Below, one piece after another: positions 8,051 to 15,366 of a stretch of DNA of 64,000 nucleotides. A model generated the notes under the pieces. It had not been told where the DNA came from and searched no databases. It worked only from the letters and a program-made list of their open reading frames with translations. This DNA is from Flavobacteriaceae bacterium (GTDB taxonomy: Bacteria; Bacteroidota; Bacteroidia; Flavobacteriales; Flavobacteriaceae): NCBI GenBank assembly GCA_021151665.1, contig JAGKWW010000008.1, forward strand, positions 1-64,000. The letters are read 5' to 3'. Within the stretch, counting starts at the first letter, position 1. The number at the start of each line of letters is the position of its first letter. Both the position numbers and the translations under genes were made by a program.

Positions 8051-9103
8051 TTACTCTATCGCTTTTACTACCTGTTTTTCGGCTTCTTTACGGGTTCCGT
8101 CAAAGCCGTCTACGCCACTTACGGTAGTGTATTTGAGGACATATTTTTTACCGGGGTTCAGCCTGTTGTACACGCTTTGGCACATCAGAGTCGCCTCATG
8201 AAAACCACAAAGGATAAGTTTTAGCTTACCGGGATAAATGTTTACGTCGCCGATAGCGTAAATGCCTTCGATATTCGTTTGGTAGTCGAGCGCGTTGTTT
8301 ACCTTAATGGCATTCTTTTCGATCTCAAGACCCCAGTCGGCAATAGGCCCAAGCTTTGGCGTAAGCCCGAAGAGCGGGATAAAGTAATCCGTTTCCATCG
8401 TAAACTTCTCGCCTTCGCGGTCCATCTCCAGCGCTTCTACCGTACCATTCCCTTTTATACCGGTTATCTCTGCCGGAGTGATCAGGTTAATACGCCCAAG
8501 CTTTTTAAGCTCCTGCACTTTCTCTACCGAATCGAGCGCCCCGCGGAATTCGTTGCGGCGGTGCACCAGCGTTACTTCGGCTGCCACATCGGCCAGGAAA
8601 ATGCTCCAATCCAGCGCAGAATCGCCGCCACCGGCTATTACAATACGCTTGTCGCGGAATTTCTCCGGATTCTTTACAAAATATTCCACGCCATTTTCCT
8701 CGTACCCCTCTATTCCCTCTATCTGAGGTTTTCTTGGTTCAAAGCTGCCCAGGCCGCCTGCAATGGCAACCGCCTTAGCGTGGTGCTTGGTACCTTTGTG
8801 CGTAGTGACGATAAAAGAGCCGTCTTCCTGCTTTTCAATAGTCTCTGCCCTTTCATTTAATGTAAAGCCCGGCTGAAACTGTTTTATCTGTTCCATCAGG
8901 TTATCTACCAGGTCGCCCGCCAATACCGAAGGGAAACCGGGAATATCGAAAATCGGTTTTTTTGGATAAAGCTCAGCCAGCTGCCCACCCGGTTGCGGAA
9001 GCGCGTCAATAATATGGCACTTCAGCTTGAGCAAGCCTGCCTCAAATACGGCAAAGAGCCCTGTGGGCCCTGCACCTATAATAAGTATGTCTGTTGTAAT
9101 CAT
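8051..9103 (-). CDS. ferredoxin-NADP reductase, thioredoxin-reductase-like
   Basis: A 350-residue flavoprotein. The start at 9103 (MITTDILIIGAG) is preferred over the longer frame because the FAD-binding motif GAGPTG then lies at residues 10-15, as normal. A second dinucleotide motif, GGGDSALDW, in the middle binds NADPH. There is no CxxC redox pair, which separates it from thioredoxin reductase and places it with type 2 ferredoxin/flavodoxin-NADP reductases of Bacillus and Chlorobium type. The ferredoxin encoded 65 bases downstream is its likely partner. Confidence 0.88.
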   Translation of the reverse strand: MITTDILIIGAGPTGLFAVFEAGLLKLKCHIIDALPQPGGQLAELYPKKPIFDIPGFPSVLAGDLVDNLMEQIKQFQPGFTLNERAETIEKQEDGSFIVTTHKGTKHHAKAVAIAGGLGSFEPRKPQIEGIEGYEENGVEYFVKNPEKFRDKRIVIAGGGDSALDWSIFLADVAAEVTLVHRRNEFRGALDSVEKVQELKKLGRINLITPAEITGIKGNGTVEALEMDREGEKFTMETDYFIPLFGLTPKLGPIADWGLEIEKNAIKVNNALDYQTNIEGIYAIGDVNIYPGKLKLILCGFHEATLMCQSVYNRLNPGKKYVLKYTTVSGVDGFDGTRKEAEKQVVKAIE

Positions 9104-9189
9104 TTGTTGTGTGTATGCAATACATGTTTCCGGGTACAAATTTCCCAAAAACAGTTTTTTTTAAATATGATAATTGTCAGTGTGCAGCC

Positions 9190-9429
9190 TTAGGCTACAT
9201 TTACCACAGTTTCGATCTGCGGAACGTACTTTTTGATAGTAGTTTCTACTCCTGCGCGAAGTGTCATCTGGTTTACGCTGCAGCCTACACAGGCTCCCTC
9301 CAGGCGAACCTTCACATGCTTGTCGTCCTCAATATCGATCAGCGAAATATTGCCCCCGTCAGATTCAAGGAAAGGGCGAATCTCATCGAGCGCCTTTTCA
9401 ACATTGACCTTAATTTCTTCTGTTGTCAT
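9190..9429 (-). CDS. NifU-like C-terminal domain iron-sulfur carrier
   Basis: A 79-residue Nfu domain. The two cluster-binding cysteines of the CVGC motif are Cys47 and Cys50, and the typical FLESDGG stretch lies at 20-26. It would carry a [4Fe-4S] cluster between subunits and deliver it to target enzymes. The start codon lies one base after the stop of the Mrp-family gene, so the two are co-expressed and probably cooperate. Confidence 0.9.
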   Translation of the reverse strand: MTTEEIKVNVEKALDEIRPFLESDGGNISLIDIEDDKHVKVRLEGACVGCSVNQMTLRAGVETTIKKYVPQIETVVNVA

Positions 9430-9430
9430 T

Positions 9431-10561
9431 TTATTTCTTTTTTACAGCTGAGCAGCCAGCCATTGTGGTTATTTTGATTGCCTCGGTAGGCGGAAGGTTG
9501 TCGTTGCGGTCTACGGTTTCCTGCACTACGCTGCGCGCGAGTTCTTCAAAAGCAGTTTCTAATGGCGTAGCAGTCTGCAATGCTGCAGGGCGGCCATAGT
9601 CTCCCGCTTCGCGGATACCCTGAACCAACGGCACTTCGCCAAGGAAAGGCACATCAAGGTCTTCGGCAAGGTTGCGTGCACCTTCTTTGCCAAAGATGTA
9701 ATATTTATTATCAGGGAGCTCTTCGGGAGTGAAGTAAGCCATATTCTCTATAATACCCAATACAGGAACATTGATGCTCTCCTGCTGGAACATCGCCACT
9801 CCTTTGCGGGCATCGGCAAGCGCCACAGCCTGTGGTGTACTCACCACTACCGCTCCCGTTATCGGTAGCGCCTGCATAATAGAAAGGTGGATGTCTCCCG
9901 TTCCAGGAGGAAGGTCGATAAGCATAAAGTCGAGCTCACCCCAGTCGGCATCAAAGATCATCTGGTTCAGCGCCTTTGAGGCCATCGGCCCGCGCCATAT
10001 AACAGCCTGCTCAGGCGAGGTAAAAAATCCGATTGATAGTATCTCTACGCCATAAGCAGTGATCGGCTTCATCTTAGAACGTCCATCTACGTTTACTGAA
10101 ATTGGCCTCTCACGCTCTACGTCAAACATTATCGGCATAGACGGCCCGTAGATATCGGCATCGAGCACCCCTACTTTAAAGCCCATTTTAGCCAACGCCA
10201 CAGCAAGGTTCGCGGTGATGGTAGATTTACCTACACCACCTTTGCCCGATGAAACGGCAATGATATTACTAATGCCGGGAATGCCTTTCCCTTTGATCTC
10301 CGGTTTTTCCGGCGCTTCTACTTTTACATTTACCTTTACCTGCGCATCAGCGTATATTTTTTCCTTAATGGTCTGGATGATGTCGGCTTCAGCGCGCTTG
10401 CGGATGTGCATGGCCGGGTTATGCAGCACTAATTCTACCACCACCTCATCGCCAAAAGTTAGCACGTTGCGCACGGCCCCGCTCTCTACCATATTTTTAC
10501 CTTCACCCGCAACAGTAATTGCTTCAAGTGCGGTAAGTATTTCTTTTCTATCGAGTTTCAT
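9431..10561 (-). CDS. Mrp/ApbC family ATP-binding iron-sulfur carrier
   Basis: A 376-residue P-loop protein: N-terminal FSCA/MIP18-like domain (about 1-80), then an Mrp/NBP35 NTPase with the deviant Walker A SGKGGVGKST at 105-114 and Walker B-like FMLIDLPPGTGD. Such proteins load or transfer [4Fe-4S] clusters. The CxxC pair expected after the ENMA segment to hold a bridging cluster is absent here (the segment reads ENMAYFTPEELPDN), and only one Cys is present near the C-terminus. A -7 element lies at 10612-10619. It heads a two-gene operon with the Nfu protein. Confidence 0.88.
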   Translation of the reverse strand: MKLDRKEILTALEAITVAGEGKNMVESGAVRNVLTFGDEVVVELVLHNPAMHIRKRAEADIIQTIKEKIYADAQVKVNVKVEAPEKPEIKGKGIPGISNIIAVSSGKGGVGKSTITANLAVALAKMGFKVGVLDADIYGPSMPIMFDVERERPISVNVDGRSKMKPITAYGVEILSIGFFTSPEQAVIWRGPMASKALNQMIFDADWGELDFMLIDLPPGTGDIHLSIMQALPITGAVVVSTPQAVALADARKGVAMFQQESINVPVLGIIENMAYFTPEELPDNKYYIFGKEGARNLAEDLDVPFLGEVPLVQGIREAGDYGRPAALQTATPLETAFEELARSVVQETVDRNDNLPPTEAIKITTMAGCSAVKKK

Positions 10562-10611
10562 ATCGTATTACTTTCTTTAACAGCCAATTAATTAAGACTG
10601 TTTTCAAATTG

Positions 10612-10619
10612 CAAAGATA
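10612..10619 (-). promoter_or_regulatory. -7 promoter element of the Mrp-Nfu operon
   Basis: TATCTTTG on the minus strand, matching TAnnTTTG, about 50 bases before the start codon at 10561. Confidence 0.55.
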
Positions 10620-10665
10620 ACAGGAAAAGCGGATATGGAAAAGTTTTAACGGGCTTAAAACACGC

Positions 10666-11010
10666 TTAAGCGGCAGGTTCGGGAAGGTGTGCTGCAGGGT
10701 CCCAAAACAGCTTTTCAAACTGTACCACTTTATTGTCTTTTACCTTTACGCCCTCGCTCTCTAAAAGCTGCTGCATAAGGTTAGTACCTTCAAAATGATG
10801 TTTGCCGGTAAGCAGCCCCTGCCGGTTGACAACCCTGTGTGCCGGTACGTCGTCATGGCCATGCGAGGCATTCATAGCCCACCCTACCATTCGCGCCGAG
10901 CGTGCCGCCCCCAGGTATTTGGCAATGGCACCGTAAGAGGTTACCCTGCCATAAGGCACCTGTCGCGCCACAGCATACACACGTTCGAAAAAGTTATCAT
11001 TTTGCGGCAT
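10666..11010 (-). CDS. alkyltransferase-like protein (MGMT family without the acceptor Cys)
   Basis: A 114-residue protein with the DNA-binding fold of O6-alkylguanine-DNA alkyltransferases, recognisable from VPYGRVTSYGAIA and the arginine-finger region SARMVG. The active-site motif PCHR is replaced by PAHR at 56-59, so it cannot accept an alkyl group. Alkyltransferase-like (Atl) proteins, usually with PWHR, instead bind O6-alkylguanine and call in nucleotide excision repair. It is the last gene of the trmB-lysE-atl operon, 11 bases after lysE. Confidence 0.85.
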   Translation of the reverse strand: MPQNDNFFERVYAVARQVPYGRVTSYGAIAKYLGAARSARMVGWAMNASHGHDDVPAHRVVNRQGLLTGKHHFEGTNLMQQLLESEGVKVKDNKVVQFEKLFWDPAAHLPEPAA

Positions 11011-11021
11011 GGCACCAGTGG

Positions 11022-11651
11022 TTAATTACGAAGTATTTTTATCAGGGTAATGATGGCTACCAGCCCGGTAACACTCCCTAAAAGGTAATTGATATTTCTC
11101 ATAAAGAAAGCAGCGCGCGCTTCAAACCTCCTGAAAAAAGCAATATACAGGTAAAAAACCAGAAAGGCCCCGGCAACTGCACCCATCACAAAGAGAAAGA
11201 TGGATAACGGCGTAAACTCGAACGACCTTGCAGCAGAAAGGGAAATGCTTATGAAAACGTAATACGGTATCGGGAAAAAGTTAAGCACCGAAAGAAGAAT
11301 GCCCGTAACATAGTTGCCGCCGCGGCTCCGGACCTTTACTACATGGTCGGCTTCATGTTTTCTTTTTCCTGCAATGAAAAGGAAATAAATGGTAAGCGTC
11401 GAAAAGATGAAAACGCCGGTTTCCTGTAGCATGTAGATGATATCGGGCCGGCTGTTGATGAATTTGGCAAATGATACCGCAATGTACGCCTGGAAGAAAA
11501 CGATAGTGGAAGCTCCCAATGCAAAAAGCACTGCACGCTGACGCCCCTCGCGCAGGCTGATCTTTGCCGCTGTCATGTTGATAAGGCCCGGCAGTGCTGT
11601 GCCTACCGCCGAAAAGAAAAAACCGAATATCAACGGCAGCACAATTCCCAT
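11022..11651 (-). CDS. LysE family transporter
   Basis: A 209-residue membrane protein with about six hydrophobic segments. The first contains the conserved GxxxPGxxN-like pattern of LysE/RhtB exporters (TALPGLINMTAAK). Members export amino acids and related small molecules; the substrate here cannot be read from sequence. The start lies one base after the trmB stop. Confidence 0.75.
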   Translation of the reverse strand: MGIVLPLIFGFFFSAVGTALPGLINMTAAKISLREGRQRAVLFALGASTIVFFQAYIAVSFAKFINSRPDIIYMLQETGVFIFSTLTIYFLFIAGKRKHEADHVVKVRSRGGNYVTGILLSVLNFFPIPYYVFISISLSAARSFEFTPLSIFLFVMGAVAGAFLVFYLYIAFFRRFEARAAFFMRNINYLLGSVTGLVAIITLIKILRN

Positions 11652-11652
11652 T

Positions 11653-12327
11653 TTATTTTATCTTAAAACGAATATAGGTTATCGGCTTGCCCTGCTCCAG
11701 GTATTGCTGCTCGTAAAACGTTTGTATAGCGGTAACCACTTCGGGAGCTCCTTCGTTGCGGTAAACGTTGTGGTTGGCATACAACACCTCGTGGCCTTCG
11801 CCGTGCAACAATCCTAAAGTATAGCCGTGCATGAATTCGCTGTCGGTTTTCAGGTTGACTACACCGTCGGCCTTCAATATCTTTTTATACCGTTGCAGGA
11901 ACTCCGAGTTGGTAAGGCGGTGCTTGGTACGCTTATATTTTATTTGTGGGTCGGGGAAAGTTATCCAAATTTCGGAAACCTCGCCTTCGGCAAAAAAATG
12001 TTCGATCAGCTCTATTTGCGTGCGAAGGAAAGCGACGTTGTGAAGCCCGGCTTCAACTGCGGTTTTTGCGCCTCTCCAAAAACGCGCGCCTTTTATGTCT
12101 ATCCCGATAAAATTGGCATCGCGGTAACGGTTGGCCAACCCTACGCTGTACTCTCCTTTGCCACAGCCCAGCTCGAGTATGATGGGGTTATCGTTCTTAA
12201 AAAAGTCGCTGTTCCATTTGCCTTTCAGCTCAAACTCTCCGCGCATTGCTTCTTCGCGCGCAGGCTGCAGTACGTTGGCAAACGTTTCGTTCTCCCTGAA
12301 GCGCTTTAGTTTATTCTTACTTCCCAC
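11653..12327 (-). CDS. trmB: tRNA (guanine-N7)-methyltransferase
   Basis: A 224-residue AdoMet-dependent methyltransferase that makes m7G46 in tRNA. The AdoMet motif ELGCGKGEY lies near residue 55, and the TrmB signature WITFPDPQIKYKRTKHR with TNSEFL follows. The frame stays open far upstream, but family members begin GSKNKLKRF, which here follows a GTG at 12327; I therefore place a GTG start. It is the first gene of a three-gene operon with lysE and the alkyltransferase-like gene. Confidence 0.92.
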   Translation of the reverse strand: MGSKNKLKRFRENETFANVLQPAREEAMRGEFELKGKWNSDFFKNDNPIILELGCGKGEYSVGLANRYRDANFIGIDIKGARFWRGAKTAVEAGLHNVAFLRTQIELIEHFFAEGEVSEIWITFPDPQIKYKRTKHRLTNSEFLQRYKKILKADGVVNLKTDSEFMHGYTLGLLHGEGHEVLYANHNVYRNEGAPEVVTAIQTFYEQQYLEQGKPITYIRFKIK

Positions 12328-12420
12328 GTTTAAAATTAAAATTTTGGTAAAATTAAGGAAATATACGAGACTGCGATTATGTTTAGATTGCACCGCATAA
12401 AAAGTTAAAACATTAACATT

Positions 12421-13482
12421 TTGGCACACCGAAAACGAATCCTTGTTGCCCCACTCAACTGGGGTCTTGGCCATGCAACCCGCTGTATCCCAATTATAGA
12501 AGCGCTGGAAAACCACGGATTTGAACCGGTAATTGCCTCAGACGGCGTTGCGCTGGCACTGCTAAGGAAAGAATTCCCGAACCACCTTTGCCTTGAGCTA
12601 CCTTCCTACCGTATTGAATATGCCAGGAATGGCGCATTCTTTAAGCTGAAGATGATCATGCAGATCCCGAATATGATAGCAGCCGCGAGGCAGGAGAACA
12701 ATGCAGTCAATAAGATTGTAAAGCAATACGGAATAAGCGGGGTAATCTCTGATAACCGGATGGGTGTATTTAGCAATGAGGTGCCGAGCGTGTTTATTTC
12801 GCACCAGCTTAACGTGCTTACAGGAAATACCACATGGATAACCACCTACATCCATAAGAAATTTATAAGAAAGTACCGGGAGTGCTGGGTGCCGGATGTT
12901 TCAGGCAACCCTAACCTTTCGGGAAAGCTGGGCCATACCGACGACTTCAGCCTGAACGTAAAATACATCGGCCCACTAAGCAGGCTAGGCAAAAAGCAAC
13001 TCCCTAAAAAATATGACCTGATGGTAATACTTTCGGGGCCGGAGCCGCAACGCACTTTATTAGAAAAGAAATTAGCCCACGAGCTAAAGCATTACAGCGG
13101 AAAGGTGCTTTTTATAAAAGGCCAGGTAGAAGAAATGCAGAAATCAGAACAACGGGAACACATTACGTATTATAATTTTATGGATTCAGCGGGGCTTGAG
13201 CAGGCTTTTAACGAAAGCGAAATTGTGCTGTGCAGGTCCGGATATACTACAATAATGGACCTGGCGCAACTAGGAAAGAAAGCTTTCTTTATCCCTACAC
13301 CGGGACAGTATGAGCAGGAATATCTCGCCAAAAGGCTAAAGAAAGCCGGGCTTGTACCGTACTGCAAACAAAATTCTTTTACGATAGAGGAACTTCATAA
13401 AGCCTACCTGTACAAAGGGTTAAAAAACCTGGGGAGCGAAGTAACCTGGAAGAATCTATTTTGTCTTTTCAAGGGTGAATGA
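12421..13482 (+). CDS. glycosyltransferase-like protein (GT28/GT-B type)
   Basis: A 353-residue protein of the UDP-glycosyltransferase/glycogen phosphorylase fold. The N-terminus has the GHATRCIPI pattern of GT28-like enzymes and the C-terminal half the SGYTTIMDLAQLGK and TPGQYEQEYLA nucleotide-sugar-site motifs. No ATG is available near the conserved start, so a TTG at 12421 is used. Its last 27 bases overlap the end of the convergent histidine kinase gene. Donor and acceptor unknown; a cell-envelope sugar is likely. Confidence 0.8.
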   Translation: MAHRKRILVAPLNWGLGHATRCIPIIEALENHGFEPVIASDGVALALLRKEFPNHLCLELPSYRIEYARNGAFFKLKMIMQIPNMIAAARQENNAVNKIVKQYGISGVISDNRMGVFSNEVPSVFISHQLNVLTGNTTWITTYIHKKFIRKYRECWVPDVSGNPNLSGKLGHTDDFSLNVKYIGPLSRLGKKQLPKKYDLMVILSGPEPQRTLLEKKLAHELKHYSGKVLFIKGQVEEMQKSEQREHITYYNFMDSAGLEQAFNESEIVLCRSGYTTIMDLAQLGKKAFFIPTPGQYEQEYLAKRLKKAGLVPYCKQNSFTIEELHKAYLYKGLKNLGSEVTWKNLFCLFKGE

Positions 13483-14499
13483 AAATTCCGACCCCTTGCC
13501 ATACGTACTTTCTACATACAGCTTCTCATCATGTGCTTCGATGATGTGCTTTACGATTGCCAGGCCAAGCCCCGAACCGCCTTCGCTGCGGGCACCGCTT
13601 TTGTCTACACGGAAAAAGCGCTCAAATAGGCGCGGGATGTGTTTCGCCTCGATACCTTCGCCATTGTCACGCACGCGGACGATGATTTTATTGTTTACCA
13701 GGTCTTCAATACTAACCTCGGTTGTGCCGTTCTCGCGACCGTATTTGATAGAGTTTTCGATGAGGTTGATAAGCACCTGCTGCACCTTTTCCTGATCGGC
13801 ATACACCGTTACAGGCTTCAGGTACTTGGCATCAAACATAAGGATGATTCCCTTTTTATCGGCCCGCATTTCAAGGAGGTCGAAAACATTCTGCACGGTT
13901 TCTACAATATTGAAACGGCTTAAAGAAACATTCAGGTCGCCCGCCTCCATTTTCGTGATCATGTCCAGGTCCTGCACGATATAAATAAGGCGCTCGACGC
14001 CTTTTTCGGCACGCTGAAGGTATTTTTTTCGAATGGCCTTATCGTTCATGGCGCCATCCAGGAGGGTCAGCAGATAACCCTGAACGGTAAAAAGTGGGGT
14101 TTTTAACTCATGAGATACATTACCAAGGAACTCGCGGCGGTATTCTTCGCGAATCTTCAGGGTTTCAATCTCGATCTTTTTATCACGGGCAAACTTTTCT
14201 ACCTCTTTGGTAAGGGTGGCCATATCGGTAGTAATAGGCTTGCTGCGAAGCGTTGTGGAATCGAGCAGCGATACATCATCGTAGATCTTCTTTACCCTCC
14301 TGTAAATGAAATGCTCTACGCGGTATTGAAGCACGAAAAAAGAAAATACGAAAAGGGCGACGCAGAACAGCGCGACGAAGCCCCAGTCTATAACATAGTA
14401 GTAGTGCATCATGCCCGCGAGGGCCGCCGATGCAAAAAGTGAAATATAGGTTGCCGATTTTACGGCAAACTTGTAGGATTTCTTAAAGTTTACAGCCAC
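13456..14499 (-). CDS. PhoR-like sensor histidine kinase
   Basis: A 347-residue kinase with two N-terminal membrane helices (about 16-33 and 39-58) joined by a very short loop, so there is almost no periplasmic sensor. The H-box NVSHELKTPLF has phospho-acceptor His130. N, G1 (DNGEGI), F and G2 (GSGLGLAI) boxes complete the ATPase domain. The order and sequence style resemble PhoR of the phosphate response. It lies directly after the response regulator gene with no gap. Confidence 0.88.
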   Translation of the reverse strand: MAVNFKKSYKFAVKSATYISLFASAALAGMMHYYYVIDWGFVALFCVALFVFSFFVLQYRVEHFIYRRVKKIYDDVSLLDSTTLRSKPITTDMATLTKEVEKFARDKKIEIETLKIREEYRREFLGNVSHELKTPLFTVQGYLLTLLDGAMNDKAIRKKYLQRAEKGVERLIYIVQDLDMITKMEAGDLNVSLSRFNIVETVQNVFDLLEMRADKKGIILMFDAKYLKPVTVYADQEKVQQVLINLIENSIKYGRENGTTEVSIEDLVNNKIIVRVRDNGEGIEAKHIPRLFERFFRVDKSGARSEGGSGLGLAIVKHIIEAHDEKLYVESTYGKGSEFSFTLEKTK

Positions 14500-15183
14500 T
14501 TACATTTCCAGCTTGTAGCCTACCCCTTTGATGGTTTTGAACAGTTCGTCGCCAATTTTCTCACGAAGCTTGCGGATGTGTACATCGATAGTACGCCCGC
14601 CTACTACTACTTCGTTACCCCATACCTTATCCAGGATCTCTTCCCTTTTAAATACTTTTCCGGGTTTGGATGCCAAAAGGTAGAACAGTTCAAACTCTTT
14701 TCGGGGAAGCACGATTTCTTTATCTTCTATAATGATCTTATACTCCTCGCGGTTTATCTCGATGTTCCCCACGCGCAGTACGTCGCCTTTGGCCTCATCA
14801 TCTTTAAGCCTGCGTAACAAGGCTTTTACTTTGCTTACCAAAAGCTTCGGCTTTATCGGCTTGGCGATGTAATCATCGGCACCCGCATCAAACCCTGCCA
14901 CCTGAGAATAATCTTCATTTCTTGCCGTAAGGAAGGTAATGATCACATTATTGAGCTCGGGCAGTTTACGGATATTCTCGCAGGCCTCCATCCCGTCCAT
15001 TTCGGGCATCATCACATCCATAATGATAAGGTGCGGAAGCTCCTTTTTGGCTTTAGTGATTGCCTCTTTACCATTAGCGGCGGTAATAACCTGATAGCCT
15101 TCCTGAGAGAGGTTATAGCCCACAATTTCAAGGATATCCGGCTCATCGTCAACCAGTAAAATCTTAATGTCCTTCTTCTTCAT
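14500..15183 (-). CDS. PhoB/OmpR-type response regulator
   Basis: A 227-residue regulator: receiver domain with acidic pocket D12/D13, phospho-acceptor Asp56 and KP near residue 106, then a winged-helix DNA-binding domain ending in the family pattern RTIDVHIRKLREKIG. OmpR-family proteins bind direct repeats with an 11-bp period. Exactly such repeats (TAAC every 11 bp) lie in front of the divergent TonB receptor gene and the lipoprotein gene after it. Phosphate control is suggested by PhoB-like sequence but not proven. Confidence 0.9.
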   Translation of the reverse strand: MKKKDIKILLVDDEPDILEIVGYNLSQEGYQVITAANGKEAITKAKKELPHLIIMDVMMPEMDGMEACENIRKLPELNNVIITFLTARNEDYSQVAGFDAGADDYIAKPIKPKLLVSKVKALLRRLKDDEAKGDVLRVGNIEINREEYKIIIEDKEIVLPRKEFELFYLLASKPGKVFKREEILDKVWGNEVVVGGRTIDVHIRKLREKIGDELFKTIKGVGYKLEM

Positions 15184-15267
15184 AACGACACTTTGTTGTT
15201 TGTTTATCGGTTGTAAAGGTAAAGATAATACAAAACGGGCAAAGGTGTTAACGATTATTTAATGGCT

Positions 15268-15315
15268 TAACAATTTGGTAAAAGTATGTAAATCCAAACG
15301 TAACTATTTCCTAAC
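15268..15315 (+). promoter_or_regulatory. 11-bp-lattice TAAC operator of the TonB receptor promoter
   Basis: TAAC occurs at 15268, 15301 and 15312, with TAAA at 15279: all on one 11-bp lattice. The proximal TAAC starts 25 bp upstream of the -7-like box at 15337, the same distance as in the promoter at 18313. The pattern fits tandem OmpR/PhoB-family half-sites. Confidence 0.65.
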
Positions 15316-15336
15316 ACAGCATTTTAAAGTGTGAGG

Positions 15337-15344
15337 TTTCTTTG
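15337..15344 (+). promoter_or_regulatory. -7-like element of the TonB receptor gene
   Basis: TTTCTTTG, a 7-of-8 match to TAnnTTTG, 23 bases before the start codon at 15367 and downstream of the TAAC lattice. The weak second base fits a promoter that needs an activator. Confidence 0.5.
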
Positions 15345-15366
15345 CACCAAATTTAAACAACACGCA

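Noticed and set aside
8279..8860. 193-residue plus-strand open frame opposite the ferredoxin-NADP reductase
   Set aside because: It lies wholly antisense to a clear gene, with no family features; a by-product of codon bias.
12328..12516. Longer TrmB with a 63-residue N-terminal extension
   Set aside because: It overlaps the divergent glycosyltransferase start; the conserved start GSKNKLK follows a GTG at 12327.
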